Shown piece by piece: positions 1-11,836 of a stretch of DNA of 64,000 nt (the stretch's first letter is position 1; each line of letters starts with the position of its first letter). The notes under the pieces are model-generated. The model made no database searches and was not told the origin of the DNA. It was given only the letters and a program-made list of their open reading frames with translations. The stretch comes from Epiperipatus broadwayi (Eukaryota > Onychophora > Udeonychophora > Euonychophora > Peripatidae): the NCBI GenBank assembly GCA_028023455.1, contig JAQFVV010000157.1, forward strand, positions 932,001 to 996,000, in the 5' to 3' direction. The position numbers were made by a program, and so were the translations under genes.

Positions 1-140
1 GACTCAGTTTGATGAATTTTGTTAGTTTGGAAAATCGAGCAATTCCTATTGGAAGTATACTTCCAATAGGAATTGCTCGATTTTACTTCCAATAGGAATT
101 GCTCGATTTTCCAAACTAACAAAATTCATCAAACTGAGTC
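1..140. repeat. Near-perfect 140-bp foldback (inverted repeat)
   Basis: Bases 1-56 are the exact reverse complement of bases 85-140. The 28-bp centre (57-84) is 'at' plus a third copy of the inner 26 bp: 59-84 repeats 85-110 directly and is the inverse of 31-56. The + strand arm 85-140 reads in frame into the LINE coding sequence that follows, so the arm itself is LINE coding sequence and 1-84 is an inverted partial copy of it. Perfect identity next to badly decayed surrounding elements suggests a very recent event, or a snapback artefact from library preparation or assembly. Confidence 0.95.
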
Positions 141-451
141 CAAAATTTGTTGATTTTTTAATAAAAATCATCCTTGGAGCACTCCTCACTGGGGCCTTTC
201 TACACTACCAAAGGGGTTACAACATCAACCCCCTTTGTCCTCTATGTAACAAACAGGAAGAGTCAATTGGCCACATTCTGGATCAATGTGGTTCGTGGAC
301 TTATCTCCGTAATATAGCGTTAGACCGGATAAATGGCAATGACCCAGCTAACATTTCTCTTAATGCAGCAATTAAAAAGGTTCAATTTGGAACTATAAGA
401 CTGGCCACGTTCATTAACTTCGCAATTTGGACTGTCAGATGTAGAATTTAA
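85..451 (+). pseudogene. LINE ORF2 C-terminal fragment (zinc knuckle), 3' end of ORF
   Basis: An open frame runs from the foldback arm to a TAA at 449-451, about 120 codons. It carries a CX2C-X8-HX4C knuckle, CPLCNKQEESIGHILDQC, coded by 236-289. It then has a conserved end with the pattern IRLATFINFAIWTVRC. The same order (FIDFLLK, CQLCQREEEK, HIFLDC, IRLAIFLFFAIW) is found in the 25-27.9 kb LINE, so both copies belong to one family. The knuckle position after the reverse transcriptase domain resembles L1/Tx1-type elements, but that assignment is tentative. Only the last part of the ORF is present, and the left side is replaced by the foldback. Confidence 0.8.
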
Positions 452-1161
452 TGAAATCAAAAAGCCTGTTTTTGATAGCACTTATCAATTTTATTTATCT
501 AGATATTGGATTTGATTTTTTTTTTCTAGAATAAAAAAAAAGTCCATGGAATTTGTATACTTATCATTATCAATAATTTATCTAAAATTAATGACAAAAA
601 AGAAAACAAACTTGATTTCTATGAAAAGTACATTGAATTATCTAAAATGGGTGATATCAATTTCAGAAAAAGTTGATAAGATACTTGGTAAAGTTTTTTA
701 TTTTTCTCAGCTTTCAAGATGGTAATATTTTAGATAATTCTCTATGAATCTATAAAAAAAATTTGATTCAGCCCTATTAAAAACAGTTTGCCATAAGACA
801 GAAATGTAAGGAAATATATATGGCAGCCATTAAGTTGATCCTAGGAACAAGGATATTAAGAATTATGTGCAAAGAAGTCTATATTTGAAAATATGGAGGG
901 CAATTAGAGATGTGAATTAGATACAGCTTTATCTAAACATTTAACATCTATTGCAAATGAGATAGAAACTTAAGTGTTCAGTACTCATTCAAGAAATTAT
1001 TGATATGAATGTTTGTGCATGAAGTAGTAAAATAGTAAGTTATTTCAAAAAAATATTGTAATAATAATAATAATTAAAAAAACAAAAATATGATTTTTTT
1101 ATAATCATTTAATTAACTATGGAAGATTTTTTTAAGGTTATATATAGACAAGACTACCAAA
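452..1161. other. AT-rich spacer, nothing recognised
   Basis: Homopolymer-rich AT sequence. The part just after 452 may be LINE 3' untranslated region, but no poly(A) end or tail repeat marks its limit. No coding pattern was seen on either strand. Confidence 0.5.
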
Positions 1162-1412
1162 AGTTGTATTTATAGGACTATTTCCATCATCTAATATGAG
1201 TATTGAATGTCTTTAGAAAAAATTAACTTTATTTAAATATTCCAAATACATTCAACTGTTAGTAATAGCACACAGGTTAGTTAGTATATGCACTCTGTGT
1301 ACTATTACTAACAGTTGAATGTATTTCGAATACTTAAATAAAGTTAAATTTTTCTAAAGACATTCAATACTCATATTAGATGATGGAAATAGTCCAATAA
1401 ATAAATACAACT
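1162..1412. mobile_element. Foldback MITE-like element, long inverted arms
   Basis: Two arms of about 113 bp (1162-1275 and 1298-1412) are near-perfect inverse complements around a loop of about 20 bp. Outer ends read agttgtattt and aaatacaact. The motif aagactaccaaaagtt occurs just left of the element (about 1150) and again about 30 bp right of it (about 1444), so a flanking direct repeat exists, though it does not abut the right arm. There is no coding capacity. It could be a MITE or a local inverted duplication. Confidence 0.75.
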
Positions 1413-1604
1413 AAAACATCATCATCACACACCTTCAGGAAAAGACTACCAAAAGTTTATAAAAGACACTTTAAAATTTTCAATAATCTTAAAGAATTTT
1501 GATTTTTAGTTAAGAATATGGTATTAAAAGAAAAATATAAGGCAATATTTCTTCCCTAACAAATTATAGTTTTTTTTAATATTTATAATTTTTTTTTATG
1601 TAAT

Positions 1605-2632
1605 TACAGCATTATTATGACTATTTTAATAAGTGATTTGATTCTAAAAGCATATTTTCAGTCATTAAAACATTGGATCATCAAGATATTGATGCAGGAT
1701 ATTGTCAGATTCTGAAGAATATTTATAAAAATGCAACAGCAACAATTAGATTGCATTATGACACCAGAAAAATTAACAGTGAGAAGGGGGTGCAACAGGG
1801 TGATTCCATATCTCCAAAAGTTTCTACAGCAATGCTGCAAGAAGTATTTTATGAATTAAAATGAGAAGCTAATGAAATAAAAGTAAATGGAGATTTAATT
1901 TAGATTTTGATGTAATTGTTTTTGCAAAAAAAAAAAAATGCTTCAGAGCTTCAAAAAGTGCAAGAGTTATCAGATGAAAGTAAGAAAGTGGATAAGCATA
2001 AGCATTAAAAAGACTAAAATAATGTTCAATGGATTTTCTCAAAAGATGAATATAAAGTTTGATAATGATGAATTAGAAATTAACAACTACAAATACCTTG
2101 GTCAGATTATATAATAGATGAAATTAATTATTGAATTAAACTTGGTTGGAGTGCTTTTGATAGAAATAACTTAATATTAAAATGAAATATGCTTGTGTGT
2201 TTGAAAAGAAAAGTTTTTAATAAATATGTTTTACCAGTTCTTACTTATGGATCTGGGAATTGTAAGCTTAACAGAAGATCTATACAGACTTCAGACTACT
2301 CAAAAGTAGTATGGAGAGAGACATGTTACGAATACGAAAGACGAGATTGAAAATTAAATACATGGGTGAGAAAACAAATGTGTTATTGACATCATTGAAA
2401 GAATCAAGAGACTGAAGTGGAATTGGACTGGGGCATATTGCTAGAAGAGATGATGGACAGTTGAAATCTTAAACCGGATTCCAAGAAATTGTAAAAGATT
2501 CAGAAAGAGATGATGAAATAATGAAGTGTGTTAGGGTGATATGGAGAAGTTAGGCTAGAGATCAGAGAAGATGGATTGAACTTGGAGAGTGGATTGATAA
2601 TGGTTGAAAATGATGATGATGAACATTGAAGA
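1605..2632 (+). pseudogene. RTE-type non-LTR retrotransposon relic (RT and C-terminus)
   Basis: The first frame (1673-1864) holds reverse transcriptase motifs: ILKNIYKNATATIRLHY followed by GVQQGDSISPK (about 1788-1820), the QG-D-ISP block of RTE-clade enzymes. Further shifted frames give a KKVDKHKH/SIKKTKIMF-like block, a 'YGSGN' stretch and the C-terminal pattern ERIKRLKWNWTGHIARRDDGQ near 2395-2460, all typical of RTE proteins. Stops and frameshifts break the frame at least at 1862, 1905 and 2110. The copy ends in a gatgatgatgaa tail (about 2612-2632), as RTE elements often end in short repeats. It is 5'-truncated and not functional. Confidence 0.75.
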
Positions 2633-5243
2633 AAATATTTCAGTCATTGAAAAGACTGAATGCTATATTGTAACAGCTATTAAAAGATTAAATTGTATTT
2701 TCATTTTAGTCCAGATAATGTACTTGGTTTCATTTATAAAGATTGTGCTAAATATATCTCATCTTCTTTTTGTCATATTCTTAAGTGTTCTATTATAAAC
2801 TCTACTTTTCCTATATTTGAAATGCCCTTAGTTTCTATCTTTAAAAATGGGGCTAAAGATATGGTTTATTCTAGACTATTTTAGTTTTGCACACCATTGC
2901 TATAATATTTGAAAGATGCATATAAAATAAACTAATGGTATTACTGAAAATCTGGATTTGATATTGAGCGAGGTCAATATATATCTAAATGAGCCCTACT
3001 CCATATTCTGAATAGGATAAATATAACTGGATATGTACTAGCGATGCAGAGCAGAGTTTAATACAACCAAGTGAGCAGCAATTGTACAAACTCATGAGAA
3101 GAAAAAGTGAAATATGTGTGCAAATCATTGTAAGAAAATAAAATGTTTTAAAGACTGTTATTAGACGCATAATTAGAATGTTTGTATGTCAAAATAGAAG
3201 TATATGGAGATATACACATAGATAGCTGGACTTGTTTAAATTATTGTATGAAAAGTTTATCATAGGGGCAACTATTAGCTTTGCTTAAAGAAATTCAAGT
3301 GATTTCACTCATTTTAATTTATCATTATTTTCATTATCAGGAAGTGAAGAAATCAATTTTTATTACTTTTAGTTACTGTTGATGTTTGTTAATAATTGCA
3401 AATGCATATACAGCTGGTAGACATCAGTTTTACCATTATATACAGTAGATTTATATTTCTATAACTTTATTAATTACTTTAGTAATTAATAATTGATTTC
3501 ATTATTCTATTTACTGTATCTTTATTTTTTATACACATGTATTTTTTGTTTGTATTTATTTTTATTTTTCTATTTTCTACTTATGTGTTATTGGCTAATC
3601 TCTATGTTCAATAAATCACTTAATAATCATTACTATAAGATTAATGAGTGGATGGATAGATGGATTGCTTTAACTATCTCCTAAAAAAATAAGCAATTGC
3701 AATACTTTTCTAAAACTGAAGTCCTAAATAAAAATAACTGAACAGAAACTAAATCAAAAAACAAATAGCTGTTCAATTGTGATTTCATTAAATAAATATT
3801 ATGTAAGGAATAGGTGCCAAATGTATAATCTTAGTTTTATCTATTATTTCAAAGATATATTGATTCCAAGCTTGCAACATAATTATTTATCTTGTAGTCT
3901 ATTGAAACAAATATAATAACTATATACTGTAAAATCATATTGTTTTTTTTTTAAGTCTATAAATAAGCAATTTCTTTTGATTTAAGTTAAGCTTTTGATT
4001 AAATTATTATTTTTAAACTTTTAAAGAAAATATCTTATTAGATTTGATGAAAGCATTCATATCATGCTTATATCTTCCTTTATTAAATGTAATAATATCA
4101 CATTCTTACATATATGAATTGAATATACAATGAAGACTTTTGGCACTAGTGCTATTTAAAATATATACTGTGTATGAACGATTTAAATAAATATATTGTG
4201 ATTGATAATTTATTGTTATATGCTGATAATTAATATTTTAAAAATTATTGCTTATGAAGATCGTGCATAGCTTCAAACTTATTTAGATTTTTTTTTTTTT
4301 CTAAATCATCTTTTGAGCACTATTTTACATATCTATATTCTATATCTTGGCAATTTGTTGCATAAAAGCATATTCTAAAGATCTTTAAACAATTTATTCT
4401 AGCATCTCAAATTTAGAAATATGTCATAAAATGATGAAGTTCTTAAAATTATTAAGATGGGTAACTTTTATTATAAATGATATATTTTAAAGTAACTAAA
4501 AAGCCTTAAATTCTTTTTTTTTTTTCCTTCTATTTTTGAATTCGGTATATTCGTTTCAATCAATTAGTTTTTAAATCTAGCAAATATTTTATTGATAATA
4601 AAAGAAAATGAAAAACTCTAAGGAACATTTAACAAAAATTATGATTTCTAAAAAAGAATAAATCTTTATAAGTTGCAATTGTAAAACTAAAAAATTCAGT
4701 TTTAAAAAAAGAAAACATTTTCTATTTTTTATTTTAATTCATAATTCACAAGTTCTGAAAAGCGAAGTTTGTTATTGCATTAAATTATAACACATTTTTA
4801 AAAAGTTATAATATTCCCATTTAAATGTGCAATAAATAGTTATGTCATAAGTGTGTTAAAAGTATATAAAATCAAAACGATAGAATATTCTAATTCCACT
4901 ATTTTTAACTCTTTTAAAATATTTTTTATTATCATTATTTTTACAATGTTAATTTTTTCTTAATGTAAATTAAATACTTCGATTATTTATCTTCTTAACG
5001 ATGTAAGTTAACTTTAAAGTATTACAATGTATAAAGATGTAATAATTAGTAAACTGCCGCTCATAAGAAATATTAACTAATTGTTATTATATTTAACTAT
5101 TCTTTGTCAGACTGATATTTTAACATTCATATATGCCTTTTCTACATAATGTATACAAAAAAGGATAATATAGATTAAAACAAAAGTTTATTTAAGAGGG
5201 TATTATTTAAATAAGTGTATAGTTTATACTAAACGTAATGTGA
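2633..5243. other. AT-rich spacer, no gene seen
   Basis: Long AT-rich stretch with poly-T and poly-A runs. Short open frames near 2604, 2985 and 3493 are low-complexity and match nothing I know. No inverted or tandem structure worth marking was seen. Confidence 0.5.
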
Positions 5244-6402
5244 TTATAAGGGACTTGAACACAGTCTTTCAAACTCCCACAGCTATCCAGTCCATCTTAT
5301 ACAACTGATACACTTGACCACATAAATGTGAAAAAGAAAGTTGGTGCTATTCCTGCTCTGGTTGGCTGCTGTGTCCCTGATAGGCTGTTTTTGGGCAGTG
5401 TCAATCTGGTTCTTTACTTATTACTTCTTAGTTTTTACCCAAGTTGGCTTTTCAATTTTGGGCAGGCAGACCGATTGTGGTCCCTGTTCATTTGGACTGC
5501 TAATTGGGAGGCAGAAGTATTCAGAATTGTCTTGACATGGCTTGGCTGTGGTTCAAGAGTCTATTGCTTGGTGAACTTGGGCCTTGGACCTCGCTGCCTG
5601 TTGTGGTGGTTGGCACAATGCTGGACTTCACCCATTCAGCTGAAGCACTTGAGTTTTCGCTTCGGGGCCTCAGGGGTGAGACCATTGGGTGATGGTTAAC
5701 TTCTCGATGGCCGGGCCATGTGGATCCACATACAGATAGACATTAATCACATTACAGCAATTTTTTATGGATGTAATTATTTTTGAACATATGTACATTT
5801 TACCTTGTTACATTGAATCACTGTGTAATCCTCAATGGGTAAGTGTACCCAAAATTTTTGTAGTCTTTTATTAATAAAGGTTACTTTGAGGAAAAAAAAA
5901 GATAAATGATATCCAATATACATATTTTGTGCTGAATTAGCAGTCATCAGTTGGTCCACATCATCTCCCATATATATATATAATCAGTGCTCGATTTATA
6001 TCAAGATAACAAATCTTCAAACTTTAATGGACAAGCTTCAATCTTTTCCACTCTCCAACTCCTCAGCCATTCATATCATTGAAAATCTATGGATATGACA
6101 ATAATATTGGTGTCATCAAAGGCTTTGAATATTTCATCCTTGGAGTTTTAATGATATGAATGGCTGAAGAGCTAGAGAGTGGAGAAGGTTGAAGCTTGTC
6201 CATTAAAGTTTGAAGATCTTACTATAAACTGAGCAGTGATTGTATATATATGGGTGATCTGGACCAACTGATAAGTGCTGGTTCAGCACGATTCTATGGG
6301 AAATCATTTATCTTTTTCACATGTGTGATCATGTATATCAATTGTATAAGATGGATTGGATAACTGTGGGGAGTTTGAAAGTCTGTGTAAAATTTCTTTA
6401 TA
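5244..6402. mobile_element. Foldback element, copy A (interrupted)
   Basis: The left arm (5244-5335 plus 5901-about 6090) is the inverse of the right arm (about 6130-6402). Outer ends are ttataaggga and its imperfect inverse tttctttataa. The inner part pairs around 'cttcaaactttaatggacaa' and its inverse, then 'cattcatatcatt'. The left arm is split by a poly(A)-tailed insertion (5336-5900) that the right arm lacks. Related sequence occurs at 34998-35580, 45517-45672 and 45786-46100, so this is a dispersed family. No coding capacity and no transposase was recognised. Confidence 0.8.
5336..5900 (+). mobile_element. Poly(A)-tailed retroinsertion of unknown source
   Basis: A GC-richer block of about 565 bp interrupts the left arm of the foldback element. 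It ends in AATAAA (5873-5878) followed 12 bases later by a run of nine A's. The short direct repeat aaaaaga lies at 5331-5337 and 5896-5902. The intact right arm and the copy at 45.8 kb both read straight through this point, which shows the insertion directly. A 123-codon frame (5328-5699) spans much of it but its product is hydrophobic, Trp/Leu-rich and unlike any protein I know, and the frame starts in the flank. It may be a LINE 3' end, a SINE or a processed transcript. No clear pol III A/B boxes are visible. Confidence 0.75.
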
Positions 6403-9269
6403 ATTACCTTAAGAGGATATTGTAAACTTGATATTCTTCGGGAGAAATTAAGAAATGTGATTATGCTTTCTAAGATTTCATGTTTGCTCTATATGAACCC
6501 AATAGATTTTAAAATGCATTTATTTAAAAAAAACATAGAAGGAATTACGTAAATTTAGTTCTTTTGTTTCCGTTAATTATATGTGTATCTGAAAATACTA
6601 CTTCAAGCAGTTGTCATTTTCCAAAAATATATATATATATACAGAAACTAACATTCATACAGATATCAAATATTACTTAAAAATAGTTTTAGTTTTTAAA
6701 AGATACTGCAGTGTTATTCATTTTATTGTACGTGTATATATATATGATAAATTTATTGCATTTTATAAATATATATTCAAACACTATAACATCTAAATTT
6801 ATTAATTTGAAATCAGCAATCACATCATTAAGAAATAGTTAGTTTTATAAAATTACAAAGTGTCTGTCCTTTCTTTTAAAAAAATTATTTTTTAAATAAT
6901 ATGACTCTTCAGCAAGTCCAAGCAGTGTGGTCACTCACAAACAAATATTTAATTCTTATATATGGAAAACCGGAAAATCAAAATGTTAATGAATGATTAA
7001 CAACTGTGCGTGTTACGTTAATAATATAAATCCAAGTATGTATAAAGTTATCTTCCTAAAAGCAAATTGGAATAACTAGACAATAGCATACTATGAGCAA
7101 GTCATGCCACTCGATCATCGTCAATGGCAGTTGGCCATTATTAGCAATTTTTTTAAAAAATCTATTAATTATTTCGAAATATAGAAATAAATATTGAAAT
7201 ACAAGCTTTTTAAATCCATTTATCTTACTCAATAAAAAAGTATGCAAAAAACAATACCAAAAGCTGTATTGATTGTATCATTATTGTGTTATATATTATT
7301 TAATAAAATAAGACTGAAATTTCTTAAATAGTTTTAAAAAATCTTTTATTCCTATGTTTATTATTGTATATTTAGAATAATTTAATACAGCATGTTTTGT
7401 GTTTATTCAATTAAAATTTGTATTTGCAAATGTTATAATGAAATAGCATTAAACTATTAAACATCCATTGATTACTCTGGCTTGCACTGAGTGGCTCTAC
7501 TATATGGAGTTTTGATTCTGTGTGTATAATGAAAATGGGTGGTACTGTGAATATATATATATATGTTTTCTAGTGATGTGTACGTTTTCTAGTGTTTGTT
7601 AATTATTATTAATTGCAGTTGAGAAAAGTAAATTTAAACGAAATGATAAAAAAAAAGTTCTTAAGGTTTTTTTTCCATTATGTACTTATTGTGAAAAAAA
7701 TACATTTAAAATACATCTTTATCTCCTTAAGCAAGACAAGCCCCAAATTACTTATCATTAAGCAAAAATAATCTATAAAGAACAAGCAGTTATAAGGGTT
7801 CCCTATGGAAAAAAATTGGTTTCAGCTAAAAATTACATTATAAACTGTGAACAAACAACTTAACCTAATATCTACAGTAATTTAAAAAAAGTCCCTTAAT
7901 GTACATTATATGTTTATGTAAACGGCTGTGTATTATGCAAATATGCGCTTAAAATATTTATGTAAGTATGATAATGCAATTTAAATATAAAGTTGTTCTT
8001 TCTGGTGATCCATTCAACAATAATAATTATCTAGTTTTCTAAATCATGATTTCTTATGCTAAGATCCATTGGTGTCTTATAAATCCTTTGATAATCTTGT
8101 TTTTTGTGGAAAAGTGCACCACTTGATGGCCGAGGATGTCTAGAGAAAAACTTTAGAATGGATGGTTAGTGTGCTTTTTGGATTTTTTTTTCATATGGGA
8201 TGCCATGATTTTGGAAAGTTTGGATGAACCTACAGTGGATAAAGCCATAGAAGAACAGATATCATCATTTTCTTCTCTTCTTTCCAGTTGACTTAAGATA
8301 AGAAATCAAGATGGTCATATTAGTTGCAGTCATATTTCTAATTGAAAATATATGTAGCTATAAACTTTTAAACAGAATCACTAGAAAAAAGCAAATGTTT
8401 TTTAACTGTCCAAAAGTACAGCAAAATGTATGAAAAAGTGAAGTTTGTTTTCTTCCATGCAACTGTTTTTTATTGCACTGGAAAAAAAATCCATAGTGAA
8501 GTTTATTTTTTTAAAATTTGTATTACTATATTATATTACTTACATGAAATTATTTAGAATTTAAAAAAAACTTTAATAACTTTAATTGATCATAAAGACT
8601 TGTTATTTATCATTATTGTAAGAATATCAAAATTAACGTCCTATACACTATCAAAAACTAATTACAGTTAACTTAAAAAGAAAAAAAAAATTTCCTAATA
8701 CATTCTGTATTTGCACATTGTAATCAATATTTATGGCCTTTTTTTTTTACAATATGTATTAAGCAGATCTAAATAAACAACACTTTATATACAAATGCAT
8801 TCACGAATTGTGGCATTTTTTTTTTGTTCATGAGATGTCGTATTTTAGTCATTTAATTTTATGATTAGTGCAATATTTGTGAAGGCAGACATTCAAGCTA
8901 TTTAAATAAATATTAAAGGTATGAATGAATTTTTTTCAGTTTATTTGTATGCAATTTTACTCACATTTTTTAAAACTGAAAATACATTTACATTAACATA
9001 TGCTGAATAAAATTTACTTTTTTTTTTATTTCTACATTTTTATATATGTGAAATAACATTGCAAAATGTTTTAATATCCAAAAAATAGATTGTTATTTTT
9101 AATTTAGACTTAATAATTTTTGATCATACAAAATTCATTATTATTAAATCATTTTTATTCCAAAATAACAATTAGTATAACTAACTTACAATTTGATGAT
9201 CATAATTTTTACCACAAGCAAAGTACTGTTAATAAAAATTTAAATTCTTAAAAGTGAGTGACTATAGTG
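6403..9269. other. AT-rich spacer, no gene seen
   Basis: Simple AT sequence with short TA microsatellites near 6627, 6735 and 7552. A slightly more complex patch near 8080-8330 has no readable frame. Nothing assignable. Confidence 0.5.
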
Positions 9270-9715
9270 ACATACAACATGTATCTCATTAAAATATGAT
9301 TTTGAGTATTTATTATACTGAATGAACCACTTTTTTTTTCTGGATTTTGCAATCATTAGAAATGAAAATCTTTACTTTGATATGTCATTAATGAAGAAAT
9401 GATTGACTTGCAAAGATGCTCAAGCTAAAATTAAAATACTGTACTATACATTCATTAATTGTATTACAAGTAAACTCAGTACTATACAGTTTTAGCTTGA
9501 AAGTATTTTGCTTTTAGGTGATATATTGTTAATAATTATCCTATGATGTCATCAGTCTTACAAAATGGCCACCAAAATTGTTTTTTTAAATTTTTTTAGG
9601 ATCATTATAGTGAATAATTGATTGTAAAACAAAGTTATGGATATAAATTGATGATGATCGCTATTGTGAATCCTCACATAAAGATTAAGTGTCAAAAGGG
9701 TTATAGGTATAAACT
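9270..9715. repeat. Dispersed repeat, copy 1 (second copy at 38.5 kb)
   Basis: Aligns by eye along most of its length with 38475-38920. Shared blocks include 'gaaaatctttacttt', 'gatatgtcatt', 'cttgcaaagatgc', 'tactatacagttt', 'aggatcattatagtgaa' and 'ctattgtgaat' followed by 'tcacataaag'. Inside, caagctaaaa (about 9420) and ttttagcttg (about 9490) form an internal hairpin. No coding frame. Unclassified interspersed repeat, probably a non-autonomous element. Confidence 0.7.
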
Positions 9716-9830
9716 ATAAAAAAAAAAAAAAATTAATGTTTTCTTGTTTAAGTAAAAAACTGATATTTCAATGTATTTCCATTTAGAGCCTAATATTTCA
9801 TGTGCAAGAACACTTAAAAAGTCTTATTCA

Positions 9831-10943
9831 GTACTAGTACATATAATACACTCCACCATTTGATGGCGCTGGTTTTCACCCAATACACATCAATATACAT
9901 GTTACAATAAATTTTATAAATTTATATACAAACTTTTTTAATTATTTAAAAATTTATATGCATTAGTTTTTTTTTTATATACGGTATTTTTTTAAAACTA
10001 CTTTTAAACATTTTTCAAACTACTTTTAAACAATTTACGAACCAACATTATTTTCTAAAATGGAATACTTACAGTTTTAAATGATATTATAAATGTCAGC
10101 GCGTAGTGCTGGAATTTGCGGAACCAGGGACTGATGTTTTTTACGATCCAAAGGATTATCCAAACAATGCACTACTCTGATCAAACCAACATTACAATTT
10201 TCCAAAACAATATGCAATTTTAGTTATCTCGTAGCTGCTCTTTATCTGCAAAAAAAGACACTATTATAAACATTAGGGGCCGACATTTTGCAAAGTATTT
10301 GTAAACAATTTACGAATCAACATTATTTTATAAAACGTAAGAATTACATTTTTCTGAAATCGAATAATTACATTTAAAAATGTGCAGACCCAGGGACCAA
10401 TGTTTTTGACAATCCTACTGTGATCAAATCAAGCTTCTAATTTCCAAAACTATGTGCAACGTCAGTCATTTTATTTGTCTCATAGCTGTTCTAGTGCAAA
10501 TGTGCCTTTTCACATGAATTCTGTTAAATTGTGCTTGTCACTACACATTTGAAATTTATTTCACATTCCAAGCTGTACAGAGAAATGTGGCAACGGACTT
10601 AGAATTATTAGTATGAAATACTACATCAGATAGGGTGTAACATCATTACTTCAAACACACATTACAAGAATTATGGTCAGTTGAATTCCATACACCTTCA
10701 CATGATATGGTAGTGATCTGTGAAATGTGCACATTTGTATAGTGCCGTGAAGCATATCAGTGCGCCGTAATATTTGTGTGCAATGCAATATAGACCTACA
10801 ACAGCTAATATGAACATCACTGTTCTATAAGCTGTAAACTGTTGTAGTATTATCCATAAATTAGGCGCTAAAACAGCATATTGATGTGCATTGGGCGAAA
10901 ACCAGCACTATCAACCGGTGGAGTGTATTATATGTACTAGTAC
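9831..10943. mobile_element. 1.1-kb non-autonomous TIR element, copy 1
   Basis: Ends are inverted repeats of about 67 bp (9831-9897 and 10877-10943), starting GTACTAGTACATATAATACA and continuing with cactccacc. The outermost GTACTAGTAC is itself a palindrome, so the exact target duplication cannot be read. The body carries two related blocks in tandem (about 10020-10240 and 10290-10490), each with 'caatttacgaa.caacatta', a '...ggacc/tgatgttttt' stretch and 'ctgatcaaa.caa'. The right half (10500-10870) is closely similar to 18340-18650 in the second copy. No transposase frame: this is a deletion derivative or MITE of an unidentified DNA transposon family. Confidence 0.85.
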
Positions 10944-11836
10944 CTCTTATTTTATTTCACAAAATTGAGCAATTGCAGTTTGCTCTTGAAGTAATAATTT
11001 TGTCTGAGGTACATTTAACAATTAATTTTTCTGGGTAAACTGAAAATTGAGACCTTATGAAAAGTTGTTACAAAATATTGATTCTAGTGCCTTGTAGTTA
11101 AAACTGGTCAAATATATTCTTTTGCACAATCCATATCACAAATAGAGATTCTAATGTTACTATTTTTTTCTATATGTGAAAGATGATCATCAAAAGCTTT
11201 CTTTATTTTTTTTGGTTTGACTTCAAAGAGATAAAAGTATTTTGTCTCTTAACTATTTATTTTGTTGACTCATCTAAATGGGAGATCATCAATTCTTTTT
11301 GATCTAAATTGCAATTGCCATTCTTTGAATATAATAATTATTTTTGAATATGGGAATGTGCTTATAGATCTGGTTTATTGTTTGTGTGAAAAGTTAGAGG
11401 AAGCTATCATGTTTAGGTAAATTTTAAAATATAGCTTTATAAATAGAACACTTTATATCTTTATGAAATAAGTTATTTTTTATTAATTGAATGAACTTTT
11501 GACTCCAATTTGTAGACATCCTAGTTGAGAACATATTTTTTCTCTCTTGGGTTCAATCTTTCAACACTTCCTTGGTTCTGAGTTTGATGGAACCTGTTAT
11601 GGATTATTTTAAAATAGGGTTATAAAGATTTTAAAGTAATCATAATTTCATTAACAAATTCTTTATCATTATCAATTAGTTATATTGATGGTGCCCCAAA
11701 AAGAGTGAAAACTTCAAAGATGTTCTTACAAATTTCATGTATTGTCTTTGATTTGAGCAACTTAATAATTATAATAGTGCATATAAATATTATTACTTCA
11801 GAAATATTATATATTTTCAATGCTACATGTTTAATA
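10944..11836. other. AT-rich spacer, no gene seen
   Basis: Between the 1.1-kb TIR element and the hAT element. No TE end, frame or RNA-like structure recognised. Confidence 0.5.

Noticed and set aside
5328-5699. 123-codon open frame as a host protein gene
   Set aside because: It begins in the foldback flank, lies within a poly(A)-tailed insertion, and its product matches no known family. Two other frames are also open here, so the openness follows from base composition.
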